A stretch of 64,000 nucleotides of DNA from Rhodocollybia butyracea (taxonomy: Eukaryota; Basidiomycota; Agaricomycetes; Agaricales; Omphalotaceae), in assembly GCA_015501585.1 (NCBI GenBank), contig JADNRY010000342.1:1-64000 (forward strand). Direction: 5' to 3'. Below, piece by piece: positions 11,560 through 23,739 of the stretch. The notes beneath the pieces were generated by a model. That model worked only from the letters and a program-made list of their open reading frames with translations. It made no database searches and was not told the origin of the DNA. Made by a program: the position numbers and the translations under genes. Within the stretch, counting starts at the first letter, position 1. Each line of letters starts with the position of its first letter.

Positions 11560-12490
11560 TCCCTTGTTATATTCACGGTTCGCCGTCTTTTTTGTTAGTG
11601 TGGATCACTCCTTGTTGGCCTCATGGTATGCGAAGTGGCAAGTGCTGAACGTTCATCTCCATATTGAATTTGGGACAAGCTCTACGACGTTGTACCTTCA
11701 GCCCGGCTCGCTGATTATAGGCTGAAAGGCTGTCGTTCAGTCCCGACAGAACACTAACGAACGGATGCACGCATTGACAGGACCACATTATATTCTAGAG
11801 GCGAAGCTAGGCTTCAGGCAACAGGAGAATACGCGATGGTAGTAGTCGTTATACGAGGTTATCTGGGATGGTGGTCTAAAGTACGAATCGAAGTATATAC
11901 GGACAGTGGCAGTGCGAGAGCACGTGTGAGTATGCGCCATACTTACATAGGCTGATTTTAGTTTATGCTCACCCCTATGTCTTCCAGCTCACCGCACTGG
12001 TCGCAGCACTGGCCTGTGATGGCATTTATTTTTTGGGAGGGTCCCACGGGTACAGCGTTACTCTTGACATGTAGTCAGTCCTGTTTGCTCCGATCTGAAT
12101 ATCCACCCACGCTGTCCATTTTCTAATCTAAACAGACTTCTAAATCCTGAGGCCAAACCCCGCCGTAGTCATCGAAGTCGGAGTTTTCGGAGTCGTATAT
12201 GTGCAAAACAGACGCAACCGGTGACTTGAATTGGAGAAATAAGGTTTTCTTTCACAAGGATCTAAACTTGATGCCGACTTAATTTTACATGCCACAAGTC
12301 AATCTGATTCTTGTGATTCTCTTATCATTTTAATTAACAAGGTTAGCCCCCAGTCAATTGTTTCGGTCTATGAACAATGAACTGTGGGAAGCCGAGACAC
12401 ACCCGAACACGGTTATTGGCTGAGTGGTTGAAAGAGGGCAGGTATCGCATCCCGCTCAACTGCGATCGCAGCTTCTTTTTGATGTCCTGC
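11560..12490. other. intergenic, nothing supported
   Basis: No convincing exon, RNA gene or repeat. Confidence 0.5.
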
Positions 12491-12777
12491 TCTTGGTCTA
12501 AGGAGACCTAGTTATACTAATGGAACACTGCTCACAGCTTCGTTTGATATGTATAAACAGTAAAGTACAAATACAAATTTGGGTGCAAGCATTTGGAATT
12601 ATTCGACAAAAACGACGATAAAAGTTTATGTCAAAGAGGATTCGGAAGAGGAGATGGAAAAAAGAACAGAAAAAAAAGGGTATTATAATACATAACGTAT
12701 TGAGTGTCAAACTCGAGCCTATGTTTATTAACAAAAGTACTAAGCTCGTTAAAAAAAAGAGATCTAAGAAAATACCT

Positions 12778-15291
12778 TCAGGCGCTCGCTTGCAATCCTC
12801 CCCCGCCTCCTCCAGAGACACTCAAACCCATTACCTCAGCGTCGAACTCGTGGTCCATAGCGTTCGACGCCCTCCTAGCGAACTTCCCACTACCGCTTTT
12901 TTCCAGGACTTGTGACGCACCGCGTTTGAATGACGGGCGATTAGCTATGTCATCTACTATAGACTGCGGAATAGACTGAGGAATTGAGGGGGAGGGAGAG
13001 ACAGAGGACGCCGAAGTTGAAGACGGCGATGAACCAGAGAACGAAGGGGAAGCATGTGATTGACCGCGCCCAATAATGTTGGAAAAATCATTGCCATTTC
13101 TCGCGCCGCCTCCACTTCCACCTGCTTTCCTGCGCATCTTCCCACCCAAACCAGACATACTAAGATTAACGGGCGCTTTCCTGGCAAGAACAGCAGCCTC
13201 ATAGCTCCGCAGATCCTCCGCATTACCATGCATGGTCGCTCCAGCAGCAGGAGCGCCTTGAGACTGATAGTTCTGCTGGTTATTCCCTCGGTGGGACGGT
13301 ACAGCCAACGGCGGCGGATATCTTTCATATGGTGCAGTCAAACCGATGAACGATCCCGTGTACCGCTCTTCATCCGTGAGTGCTGGCGGGGTTTTAACCG
13401 TAGGCATGGAAGAAACTCGCTGCCGCCGATAACCCGGTGGAGCAGTCCCCGAGGGTGGACCGAGCGAAGAATTCATTCCATTCCCACCGTTTGACGAGAG
13501 CATATGCATGCCTTGAGACGAAGGGGCCCCCAGTATCCCAGAGGCGCCTCCTCCGGGCCCACTCAGCGGTGTTCTCATGTACGCCTTCCAGAAATCTCGA
13601 AGTTCCCGGGTCTCCGCATCTCGACCAGGGGTCCCAATGTCCGAGTTGGGTATAGATCCCCAATTTGGGTTGGAGCTTCGTCCGTGTCCGGTGCTGGGTC
13701 TGGCACGAGGGAAATGCTGGGACTGATGTGAGGGCGAGTTCGAGGATGTCGATGAATGATCGCGATGGCCGGGCGCAATTAGTCCCATCGCCTGGGCTTC
13801 ACCCATCGGCATCGGTGTTGCGTCTGGGTCGTTCCGCATCCCTAGTCCGGTCCCAACGGCGTCGTTCACGTCCTCTAATGTGATCCCCGTAGAGCCAGAA
13901 TGATTGTTCATGTCGGTCATTTGATTTAGATGGCTGAAAAAGGGCGTGCCATCTGCAAGACCGGCTAAAACTGCTGGATCGTCGAGAGACATCAGCCCGA
14001 ACGCGGATGAGAAGCCGCCGTTTGAAGAGTTATTTGACGAACCATCGACAGAGCTACTTGTTCCAGGTCTACTCGCAGCAAAAGAGCTTGATGTGCCGGG
14101 TCTAGAAGGCGGGTCGTCTCCGCCGAAGGAACTGGCAGAACCGGGACGAGAGTCTGTATAGGGATCACGGTTGGAAGATGACGAAGACGAAGAAGAGAAT
14201 GAGACAGTGGACGCGGAAGGATGTAGGTGAGGATGACTTTGGTTCTGGTGCGGATGGCGTAACGTAAATGGCGGCTCCTAAATAAAATGTATCAGTTGGT
14301 CCAAAAAAATCGAAAACGCATAGTATATTCACCCTATAGTCTGCTCCGATATCGAAAGCAAACTGGCTTCCTGTATCAGCGCCGAATTGGGCAGGATTTG
14401 GCCCTCCGTGATTTTCCGAGCTCGCATGCCACCCAAGCCACGCTTGATTCTGGGCAGAGGAGGAAGGGAATGAAGCACGACGATGCAAATCCGATTGCTG
14501 TGAACGATAATTATACGACGGACCAGGGGCTGGGTTCAAGATAAATTGATCATCTTCGCCGTAACCGACTATGCCTGGATAGTTAGACGGAAGAGAATGG
14601 GGGATTTCGAAGCCGCTATATAGCGGTCCTGGTACCATAGGAGTAGCAGAGTTGTAATTCGGGGGTTGGTGCTGTTGCATTGAAGGCGGATGTGAAGTCG
14701 AAGGAGCGTTGCTTTGCCTGGACGGATTATGTCCCGGCCCAATCGGAGCCGTTTGTCGGTGAAATTTAACAAACGTACATCGAACCTTGCGTTGAACGCA
14801 TTTTGCTGGATAGATTGCGGTCAATTAAGAGAAAGAAGAAGAAAACAGACTTGAAATTACCGCAAGGATTGCAGCCATCACAGGGCAAACTGCTCTGTAC
14901 GCACTGATCACAGGCCTGTTTGCTTGTCGTCGCTCTCGTTGCACCGGCATTCATGCCTTTTCTCCGTCCATGGGTATCGTTTGTCGTTACTGTAGTTCCA
15001 CTGGCCTTTTCGTTGACATGACATTTATTAACGTGTCTCGATAAGAGGTCAGATCGAGAAAACTGGTCTCCGCAGTGCTGGCATTTGTACGGCCTATCGC
15101 CAGTGTCTGATGAAATGTTGAACAAGAAGACTGAAAGATGTTTCTTGTTAGGACTTACGAGATCTCATATGCCTCACAACATGCTGAGGACGAGTGAAAG
15201 TCGCGGAGCAAACACTTTGAGAGATAATTGAACATAGGGACTGTACGATGAAGTAAACCGAAACGTACGAGCATTTGTGGTCGCCAGCCAT
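12778..15291 (-). CDS. zinc-finger transcription factor (2x C2H2 + Zn2Cys6), 765 aa
   Basis: Nuclear DNA-binding regulator; targets unknown. Exons from 5' to 3': 15291-15269, 15214-15159, 15106-14861, 14805-14333 and 14277-12778. All junctions are GT-AG and in phase, giving 765 residues. It starts MAGDHKCSVCSATFTRPQHV: finger 1 spans exons 1-3 and ends HMRSH, then the TGDRPYKC linker and finger 2 (CQHCGDQFSRSDLLSRHVNK, then CH). About 45 residues on is a binuclear cluster that fits CX2CX6CX5CX2CX6C: CDQCVQSSLPC, then CAKCVQRKVRC, split by intron 3. The rest is low complexity, rich in Ser, Pro and Gly, with repeats of SRPGTSSS near residue 310-330 and a conserved-looking FWKAYMRTPLSGP near residue 460. 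Such dual-finger proteins are known in fungi, often next to metabolic genes. No lesions. Confidence 0.9.
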
Positions 15292-15837
15292 TATTACTGT
15301 ACGGCTGTTTGAAATATATGGGTATCTGTGGATCGCAAGTGGATACTATGGAGACTTTGGAAACTTTGGAGTTCTGTTGGGGCGGGGCCATTAGTTTGTA
15401 TGTTTTTGTGGAGCTTGATTTCTACCTTGTCTCAGTTACAAAAGCAAAGAATCCGGGGGTATTGGATCTTGTACTGGTGGTACAGGTCGAAGAATAATAT
15501 TGGAGCTGTTCGGGCCTCAAAGCGTATACATAGAAGGGCCACTACGTCGTAATATACGTCGTTGTTTCGCACGCTGGTGGTTGAAACGAAGAAGAGTTTC
15601 GAGCGTAAACACTGAGCAACCGTAGGGTTACTCCACTTGACGTCACATTAGGGTTTCTCATCTGGGTAGATCTTGATCCGCGGATTCCCGACGGCCCGGA
15701 GCCCGAGCGCTAACTCCTCGTGTTTGGCGCCCACAGGTTACCTGGTGTCGCCCAATGGAGACGGGTAGTTACTTATCTTGTCCACCTTCACAGCGAGCCT
15801 TGCTTCCAGGTTGAAGCAGCTTTTGTAGTCCTTTCCA
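15292..15837. promoter_or_regulatory. shared upstream region of two divergent genes
   Basis: The zinc-finger gene (minus) and the thioesterase gene (plus) start 546 bases apart and diverge, so their promoters share this stretch. I see no unambiguous element. Confidence 0.4.
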
Positions 15838-16639
15838 ATGGCACACATCCAAGGAAACATCCCGCTCGCGTTAAAGGAAGAAAATGAGCGTTTCTTCAGA
15901 CACTTCGTTGGTACGCCACAGACGAGCTTCGGTGCAGACATTGGGAAAAACATCAGAATGGTAAGGGCGGATGTGTTCGTACCAGGTGGTCTCGAAGGAA
16001 AGAGCGAAGCAGAGACAGTAAAAGCCAAGAAAAGTGCTGAAACGCAGACGATTTGCGAGGTAGAAGTTACAAAGGGTGAGTTTTTAGTTTTAGCATGGTG
16101 TTCGGCTCTTCATTAGCCTCTAGACATGTGTAACATCTACGGCACTCTGCACGGTGGATGTGCCGCGTATCTCATTGACTTGTATGTCCCTCATTCCACC
16201 ACTTGAATATATTTACGTTGTTTCCTTCAAGATGCTCATCGACCTCTGTCGTCTGCTATGGTATCTACAACGGAACCGACGGAACAGGCGTATCTGCCTC
16301 CATGAATATCCAGTGGCATAGACCGATCACTACGTGCGTCGCTTGGTAACACTCTCGAAAATAACTTCTGATAACCGTCCCGGCTTGTAGCGGGAAGACG
16401 CTCAAAATAGTATCAAACACGATATTTGTGGAGGGCTTGATTCGGAGCGCAAAGTCTGAGGTAAGTCACAAATCGTTGCTTTAGCTTCACCGTAGTAACT
16501 GTTTGTACCACAGCTTCGTGACCTTCACACGGACAAACTTTACGTTTCTGCTGTACATGCTACCATCGCAGGTGGGAGCAGGACAGCAGCATTGAGGAAA
16601 TCGAACAAGGCAAAGACGGGAGAGCAGGCCAAGCTATAG
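15838..16639 (+). CDS. hotdog-fold thioesterase (ACOT13/PaaI-like), 197 aa, 5 exons
   Basis: Predicted acyl-CoA thioesterase of the 4HBT superfamily, hydrolysing acyl-CoA to acid and CoA. Exons: 15838-16075, 16124-16181, 16232-16333, 16391-16460 and 16514-16639, all in phase. The hallmark is NIYGTLHGGCAAYLIDL in exons 1-3, matching the family HGG...D motif with the catalytic Asp in the long helix. It is followed by the strand GTGVSASMNIQWHRPITT and GKTLKIVSNTIFVEG, as in ACOT13 relatives. The N-terminal part (about 60 residues before the HGG) is longer than in human ACOT13 and is basic near KSEAETVKAKKSAE. The fourth exon uses a GTGCGT donor at 16334, which keeps the TTGKTL frame. No clear targeting peptide. 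Confidence 0.85.
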
Positions 16640-17378
16640 CCAAATCTTTACGCAGGACGATAGGGAAGCGTTCTGCTCGGAGCCCGAATTTTTGTATCAT
16701 GTCGTGGAATAAAATGTAATTTATTCAATGCTATTCGATAACGCATGGATTACGCTGTACCTTGCTTCATGCCCTCTACTCTAAATGCCTTCTTTATCTC
16801 ACACTCATAGGCCCTCGCTCGGACACCCAAATCCGCCGAATGAGTGCGTTCCAAGAACCCTGAGCTGGGCAGGTCCACCACTTTAAGCGCAACATCATCC
16901 GTAATAAGTACCGCCAACGATTCAATCTCGGGGCGATTTCAGTTGTGAAACGATGCAGAAAATAAGTAGTAGAATGATTCATTCGTATGTTAAGTACTGT
17001 CTATAGGCAAGCAACACCTCATTCAGTTTTGCTAAATCCAGATATCGAAAAGATTATAGCATCCACTTTAGCGCGCCTTGACTTTCGTGTTCAAACCGCC
17101 TCATCCTCTAAGTTGTTGAAATAAAAATCAGCGACGCTGGGCGCTTAATGTAGGTCAAAGCTGTTCATAGCACTCCGAATAAGGAGATCGACGCTGATCA
17201 GATACTATGTTCGTGTCAGAATTTTGAGAGCAGATAGCGAGTAGAGCTTTGACAGCTCATGCTTTGGCGCTAAAACCTATTAGAGTTGTAGTAAGCTAAC
17301 GCCGTGTATCAGTATCATAAATTTAAATTCCTTAATAGAGTCAACTTACGCTTGGTCAAACGCCGCATAGACTGTCCT
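16640..17378. other. intergenic, convergent gene ends
   Basis: 3' regions of the thioesterase (plus) and the rhodopsin-like gene (minus). I see no gene. Confidence 0.5.
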
Positions 17379-18666
17379 TCACCCTGACGAAGACATAGAG
17401 TTGGGGTCCGAAGATATTTCCTTATCTCTCCGGTCTTTTTTTGGAACTGTACTTGCGATGCTAGTACCACTCAGACGATGATTACTGCCACCGGTCCTGC
17501 CGAGTGTGCTGACGCTAGGTGGAGGACTCCCAAAAGAAACCGTCGATAGTTCAGTATTCCAAGTCTCATGCCCTAGGTAGCTGTTGTTCCAGAGTCGATG
17601 AGCTGCAGCTACCAGAACTGCGAAGTTTGAGATGGTCACTGAGACAGATAGCTAGCCCTAGTTCAGCATCACAAGTTGATTCGAAATTAACGGATGGCTC
17701 ACCTCGATATTGCTAATCAAGATCGACATATGTGTGCCTCTTAGTAGATATACCGCATGGACAATGGAAACAATAGTAGTGAGCCCTCCAACGATGAAGG
17801 ATACTCCTAGACGAACTTTCTGCGCTCGTGCCTGCTCGGATTGGATGTATCGTAGCATTAATAGAGGGAATACAACCAATGTAGCATCCGCAAATGCATC
17901 CGCTACGACAACGTTAGCTTATTTTCTAGAACACAAATTTAATTGCTCTCTCACTCGTCACTTGCGTGATTGCTACACTCATCCCGAGTACGCACTGCGG
18001 TACCTACACACAAAGATTGTTAGTACGTAGCTCATGACTGCTCGAACGAAAATACGCACAGGATTCGCTTTCCAGTGGTTATGGCTATTTTGAGGCTCGC
18101 AAACCCAAAACACTTGGGCTATGAGGATAAGGAGAGCAACCGTGAAGCATCCAGCTGCCGTGTAAAGTTGTTTTCTAAATGAGCCTAGGCGAATGATAGT
18201 GGCGAGTATGGATAGACGGGATAGCCAGACTGTAGTATTGAATGTGACGGTAGAGATGTAATAAAGTGCAACGCGTGTGCTCTGGGGCATCGTACTAAAG
18301 TCTAATACGAAAAGCTCCTCAGTTCGAATGAACGAAAAGATAAGATTGTAGACTTACCATCGATTGCATAGTACATCTTCCCAGTCACAGCGGTTATAAT
18401 GAGGGAAATGAGAGCCAAGATAGCCAGAGCGTCGTCCCCACTAAAGTTGCGTATTCGGAGAGTGACCCTTAAAACTGTTGTGCTTGCAGCGAAAGTCATT
18501 CCTATGTATGCCGACACTGAGGAAGGTCAGACAAACAGGACGAAAGAAGTGAGATTTGGACTATACAGTCCAAGTAATCGAAGAGCTCTCGCTGACAGAA
18601 ACTGCATAGAATAGTCGACTTACGAAGAATTTTCTGCTGGATTTCTGGAGAAGGGGACGAGGCCAT
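17379..18666 (-). CDS. fungal rhodopsin-like multi-pass membrane protein, 321 aa, 6 exons
   Basis: Resembles the Fung_rhodopsin family of integral membrane proteins; function unknown. Exons: 18666-18624, 18516-18358, 18301-18060, 18003-17955, 17902-17703 and 17651-17379, all GT-AG and in phase. It starts MASSPSPEIQQKIL, followed by hydrophobic segments including YIGMTFAASTTVLRVTLRIR, ALAILALISLIITAVTG, YYISTVTFNTTVWLSRLSIL, AAGCFTVALLILIAQVFWVC, and a segment with CVLGMSVAITQVTTDAFADA followed by VVFPLLML. The tail is soluble and Ser-rich (to MSSSG). The SRLSILATIIRLG segment and the FWVCEP motif after it are typical of the family in basidiomycetes. Exon 6 begins at CTATCTGTC because the two other AG sites nearby are out of frame. 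Confidence 0.82.
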
Positions 18667-19312
18667 GACCGCGCTTCAGAAAAGCTTGGAAGCAGCGTGC
18701 CTAATGGATGGTTAAGGAATAACATGCATTCGTAAAAAATTAATAACGGCGGATGTAGTCGTAAGGATCGAAGTTAATAAACGAACCATACATTCGATTA
18801 AGGGCGCCCCGAAATCAGCGGTTGGTTGGCAGTTGTACATACTGCGTAATTCAAAGAGTGAGTGCAGGCTCCACTTTAAATTCCAGGACTACAATAGTTT
18901 GACAATTTAGTGCTTTACTATGTAAACAGCAGCAAAACAGATTACTGGAGAACAGAGAAGCTGATAGGATAATCTGTCGTATAAATCTGAATCGCTGACT
19001 TGTGGAGGTACTTAGAATGTTAATAAATTAGATACGCTTACAATATACACTCACTGCGTTCGAACTTTGCACCGAAAAAGCGACGGGCATTGGACGGGCA
19101 GGTGACAAGTAAACCCGAGTCCGTGGGAGTTATCAGTCTCCGGTCCGATACGAATTCAATGTTTATTTCGACCGTTTCTTCAACACCAGCAAGAGTGGAT
19201 CTTGTAGGCCGCAAATCTGTAGCTATACACTGAAAATCGTCCTTGTGTGAGTTGACTCTAACGAAATCATCTCAAATGCTAATTGCTATGGTCAAAGAGG
19301 GTAAAAGGATCC
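18667..19312. promoter_or_regulatory. divergent intergenic region
   Basis: Between the starts of the rhodopsin-like gene (minus) and the F-box gene (plus), so it should carry both promoters. AT-rich, with no element I can name. Confidence 0.4.
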
Positions 19313-20941
19313 ATGGAAGCACCTACGAGGGACCGAAAGCCTTTTCAGCTCCGAACCAATCTCGACTTTGCGGAAATGTACCGGAAATTACGCTCTGATT
19401 ACCCCGGGACTGAAGCTCAGTCTAGGTCCAAGATGTCCAAAGAATTTGCCGATGTAAATCAGGATATTGAAGACTGCGAAGCGGAGGTCCATCGACTCCA
19501 GTCCCATATCATGTTCCTCCAGAATCATCGGCAGCGTTTAGACGAATACAAAACATGTCTGCGCTCCCTCATGTCTCCCATCCGGAAACTCCCAAACGAG
19601 CTCGTCCTTCGCATCTTTGATTGTGCGTGCAATATCAATGATCTCACAACGGGCAAGCTCGCGACTATGCCCGCGTTAACGATCAGTTGTGTCTGCACCC
19701 ATTGGCAAGATCTTGCGAAATCTACCCCTCAATTATGGTCTCGCATCCGCGTTAATCTAACAGCTATGCGTCTTGACCGGCCGGAATTCCCAATCCTAGA
19801 GTTTTACCTCGACTTAGCGCAGCAACTTCCACTGACAGTGGAAGTACTTGGAGACAAGCTGGAAACGTTGGAGCCTATCCAGGCAGCCGTATGTGCTACT
19901 TTGGGCGCTTGCAGCGATCGCTGGAAGGAGCTCATAGTATCGCAACCAACATTTTACAAAGCTTTAATGGCCCAGGATTCCAGAAACTTCCCAATGTTGG
20001 ATGCGCTCACCATCTCAAATTTCGGCTTCCGCTTGCCAGGAAGTTTAGACCGGTTCCACGATGCCCCGAGATTGCATTCCTTGTCTGTCTTGAGCTTTCC
20101 CTTGGGCAAGCTCCACAAGTCCAATTTTCCGTGGAAGGAGCTTAACGTCTTAAACATATGCTCATACTCGGAGGAATTGAAACACCTTGTGGAAGCGCCA
20201 TCCAACCTGAAAGTACTATGCTTTTGCGAGTGGGAAGATGGACATTATAAACCAAACTCGCCTCCTACCACAGCTCCCTCTGTCGAAGCACTTTCACTAT
20301 CAGTTAACTCTCAAACAACACATCCCAAAAGCGAGAATATGATGGATGTTGTTCTTACATCAATGACACTCCCTGCTCTGACTTCCTTATCCATTGACCG
20401 ACTCGATATCGCGGATGAGTACCAACTCGATTGGCCTAAGGAGACTCTGGAAGGTTTTTTATGTCGTTCGTCATGCCAGCTTACGACTCTATCTATCAAG
20501 TCTATTCCTATGTCGGACTCTGATCTCATAGACCTCCTCCTCCGCCTTCCTTCCCTCCTTCATCTTACTATTGACGACTCTAAAGTCACGACGAGAAGCC
20601 CTATAACCACTCGTTTAGTCCAGAATCTCCACGCGTTCCGTTACAGAGGAAAAAGTTTTATCTCTCCGGTGATGGTCCACAAGCTACAAAGCCTATCCTT
20701 GACATTTAGTGGCTTTGGGAGCTTCGATGACCGGACATTTGTGGATGTAGTGTCATCTAGGTGGTATTCGAGAGGATATCCTCATACTTCAGAAATTGGA
20801 GTGAATTCCTTGCGCTCAGTGGTGATGCGTTTTCTTAATCGAGATGTGGACCCAGGCATATACTCGCCTTTAAAACATTTAGAAAAGGATGGAATGAGGG
20901 TTGTTATTATTGCAAAAGGGAAGGTTCTTCAGAGTTTATAA
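19313..20941 (+). CDS. F-box protein, 542 aa, single exon
   Basis: Likely substrate adaptor of an SCF ubiquitin ligase; target unknown. A helical, probably coiled N-terminus (about residues 40-85, EFADVNQDIEDCEAEVHRLQ and on) leads into an F-box at about 89-135: SPIRKLPNELVLRIFDCACN, then a Trp-containing CVCTHWQDLAKSTPQLWSRI. The remainder has irregular leucine-rich-repeat character (LTSLSIDRL, LTTLSIKSIPM, LLRLPSLLHLTIDDS) and ends MRVVIIAKGKVLQSL. I chose the ATG at 19313 (MEAPTRDRK); the frame is open for ten codons upstream but only from a TTG. It is a paralogue of the opposing gene at 28809-30455 (shared ends LTTLSIKS.P..DSD and MRFLNRD-like). No introns. Confidence 0.88.
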   Translation: MEAPTRDRKPFQLRTNLDFAEMYRKLRSDYPGTEAQSRSKMSKEFADVNQDIEDCEAEVHRLQSHIMFLQNHRQRLDEYKTCLRSLMSPIRKLPNELVLRIFDCACNINDLTTGKLATMPALTISCVCTHWQDLAKSTPQLWSRIRVNLTAMRLDRPEFPILEFYLDLAQQLPLTVEVLGDKLETLEPIQAAVCATLGACSDRWKELIVSQPTFYKALMAQDSRNFPMLDALTISNFGFRLPGSLDRFHDAPRLHSLSVLSFPLGKLHKSNFPWKELNVLNICSYSEELKHLVEAPSNLKVLCFCEWEDGHYKPNSPPTTAPSVEALSLSVNSQTTHPKSENMMDVVLTSMTLPALTSLSIDRLDIADEYQLDWPKETLEGFLCRSSCQLTTLSIKSIPMSDSDLIDLLLRLPSLLHLTIDDSKVTTRSPITTRLVQNLHAFRYRGKSFISPVMVHKLQSLSLTFSGFGSFDDRTFVDVVSSRWYSRGYPHTSEIGVNSLRSVVMRFLNRDVDPGIYSPLKHLEKDGMRVVIIAKGKVLQSL

Positions 20942-21437
20942 GGTGAGGTGTAATTGTAATGTTCTCTCGGCTTCCCTATTTGTATAAACTACGAAAGTCC
21001 GTGTACTCTCCTTGTCTGTGTTGTATTGTTTGATGTTGTACTTTCGTTGTTCTGATGGGTGGATGGAAAGAACTTGCTTGGGGAAGATTTCCGAATCTGT
21101 GTAACTCACACGATAAAGAGTCAACGTATATAACTTCATGCCGGCGTCGGATATACAAAATTGACCAGCTTTGACCAGTCCTTCGCTATTACTTAATGTA
21201 GCTCCTACTGACTTAGATCTGATGCAACAAGACAGTCGAACACGGTTGGTGCACAGCATGTCAAAAGCACAATCTCATCACTGTTCGCGATAATGAGGTT
21301 TACTTCATCATCCATAATGCTCAGTCAGCTCCAGTCAGCTTCAGTCAGCCCCTCAGTCAGCGATCGGTCAAAATCAGTATTTAGGAGTTTCGAAGTTGTT
21401 TTTCACTCCCACTCAGCAACTTCCCTCTATTATTACA

Positions 21438-22503
21438 ATGTCGACAGCCTCTGCAAAATCAATTGCTATCATCGGGGTGGGCGGTATCGGAACCTATATC
21501 CTCCGTGCTTTCCTGAACCTCCCAAATCGACCGAAAATCGTCGTGTTCACGCGTTCCGACTCGAAGGGCAAAGCAGTCCCTGACGACTTGGCGTCTGTAC
21601 CCGTAGTCTCGGTTGACTACACTGATGTGGCTGCCCTCACTACCTTGTTCAAGGACCACGCTGTTGACGTTGTCATTTCTACCCTCGCGAGCTCACCTGC
21701 AGCACAGAAGGCTCAGTATTCTTTGGCGGATGCGGCGAAGGCCGCTGGATCTGTGAAGCTATTTGCACCTTCGGAGTGGGGGTTACCAACCGAAGGGGCC
21801 AAGGAAAGAGGCGAGTCTAGTGTGTTCGCTGTAAAGGATGAGTTCGCCGGTAGGTTTATCATACGATTTCAAGAGTACAAAATTACTGACATAACTGCAG
21901 ATCACTTGAAATCCATCGGACTTCCATATGCACGATTCTACGTAGGTTACTGCAGCTTGGAATACTTATGTTACTTACTATACATTTTTAGACGGGATTA
22001 TTCGCTGGCTATCTCCCATGGCTGATTGCACTGGACGTAACCTCCAGCGCACACATCCTCGGCAAAGGAGATAAACCGTTGACGGTGACTAGTGAAACTG
22101 ATATTGGAGGTAAGCTTTTCTGGTTTCACTATGTTTCTCTCATACACACCATCCCACCTATATAGGCTTTGTTGCCCACGTCCTCACTAGTTATCCTCTC
22201 AGCTCGCCCGAGCTAGTAAACCAATCATTCCGGATTCAAGGCCAGAGTATTACTCTTAACGAAGCTGCGCAAATTTATGGCAAGTCAATTGTATACATCG
22301 CCGAAGGTGGACAGGTACCTGCAGGTTCAGAAGGGGAGTCGGGTCATAAAGCTGCGCTGCAAGCTGAGGTTGAAGGAGGGAGAGCCACGGTTGGATGGGA
22401 TCGGAGAGCTGGAACGTACAGCTCAGAACTTGCGGGAAGTGCGAACAAGCTCTGGCAGGGACATGTCTGGCAAACTCTTGAAAGTATTGTTGGAAAAAGC
22501 TGA
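21438..22503 (+). CDS. NmrA-like NAD(P)-binding protein, copy 1, 302 aa, 4 exons
   Basis: Atypical SDR of the NmrA/isoflavone-reductase type; either an oxidoreductase or a redox sensor. Exons: 21438-21849, 21901-21941, 21992-22109 and 22166-22503, all GT-AG and in phase. The N-terminus has the dinucleotide-binding motif IAIIGVGGIGTYILRAFLNL, then FTRSDSKGKAVPDDLASVPV and VDVVISTLAS. It continues with FAPSEWGLPTEG (a signature seen in fungal NmrA-like proteins), LPYARFY|TGLFAGYLPWL and SETDIGGFVAHVLT. The tandem duplicate at 26848 has the same exon sizes and encodes 302 residues too. There are no lesions in either copy. Confidence 0.9.
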
Positions 22504-22779
22504 GGGGAGTTCAAGCTGGGAAATCCGGTCATTCGATAATCACCTGAAGATTAGCCTAACGGTAAACAAATCATATGGATAGATATTTAAGATGTCGCAG
22601 TCAATATGTAACAGGGAGTACTTTGGAATGCTAGACCCGTCGACTGCTGTGACCTTCGATTGATATTGAGGAGGATACCGATTCGCTCTTCACGAGTCGT
22701 TTGAATAATAGGTACGAAACTCAAAGCAATGGGTTTCGGACATCCAAAACAGTGGGGCTCGTAATTGGACTATGTATCA

Positions 22780-23322
22780 TCATCTTGAAATCAAGCCGCG
22801 CCTTGAACAATGACAAGCTCCCGCCGCCTCCTTGCTATCGGCGCTGATGCTGACGTATTCCATAGAACGCTCTGGTGAACAATTTATGCCCACTGGAAGC
22901 AGGCTCTGGTAATACTGGCGGTTCTGAAGTGTCCAGGCGCTGTAGCTAGCTCTCTGGAGGATGCTTACTGCTGATACAGCGACTTGCTCGAAGCGGCCCG
23001 TTGTGGCCACCGTACGAGGTGCCGTAGATTCATCAGTCATTGATTGAATACCGCCTTCTGCCTCGGAGGTGCAGGGTCTAGAGATCGTCGAGTCGTCAAA
23101 GCTGGAGAGTTGCTTCATACAGGTATGTCATATCCTTGCTTCAAGCGCTGGAGATAGACTACAAACCTTTGATGTTTTAACTGGAGAGTGTATCCCCGAC
23201 TCTGACCGAAGGGAAGAGAGGGTCTTGTGAACCTCGTTTCTTATCTGATCCTTCAGATTTCTGCTATGACGCAATACTTCGCACACTGATTGGATGATGC
23301 TCTTTGGCGATAACGTTTTCAC
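22780..23322 (-). CDS. hypothetical small protein, 5' end unresolved
   Basis: Two open segments on the minus strand appear to be joined. The upstream one (to about 23166) contains SIIQSVCEVLRHSRNLKDQI and HKTLSSLRSESGIHSPVKTS, then a GTTTGT donor-like site. The downstream one (about 23106-22780) starts QLSSFDDSTISRPCTSEAEG and ends CHCSRRGLISR. No ATG is present at the 5' end; the frame hits a stop just before it, at a TTGTAG that could be an acceptor. In duplication copy 2 the equivalent DNA (28220-28520) is partly deleted. Family not recognised, possibly not functional. Confidence 0.35.
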
Positions 23323-23387
23323 AGGTTTCGACCACTACAACTGTATCGCCGTACGTATCAGCTTTCAGCACCATATCCACTTCTGCC

Positions 23388-23515
23388 GCCGTATCTTGTT
23401 TCTAGGACCACTTTTACCATTACACTTCCGCTGCCACATCTTGTTTCTCGGACCACTTTTACTGTTACCTCTGCCACCATATCTTGTTTCTAGGATCACT
23501 TTTGCTGTTATGAAT
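23388..23515 (+). repeat. minisatellite, about 44 bases x 3
   Basis: Three imperfect units, each with ATCTTGTTTCTAGGACCACT or a close variant followed by TTTA/TTTG, spaced about 44 bases apart. Confidence 0.75.
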
Positions 23516-23739
23516 GCTATGTATACAGTACAGTACGAGAGATTTCTCTCAGTGAAAAGACAATCCTGGGCCATCATACCAATGCTGTTGAATTCACTTC
23601 CTTTTTCTATGTTTACAGTGCTTCCTCAGATGATTGGGAAGAGGTTTAAAACTCGGAAGGCTGCTATATGTTTGATATGCTTGCAAATGCATGGTGAATT
23701 TGTTGATATTGAAGATGATAATATGTTTGAGCATGTTGG

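Noticed and set aside
12628..13500. Plus-strand frames opposite the zinc-finger gene
   Set aside because: They are antisense shadows of a well-supported low-complexity coding exon.
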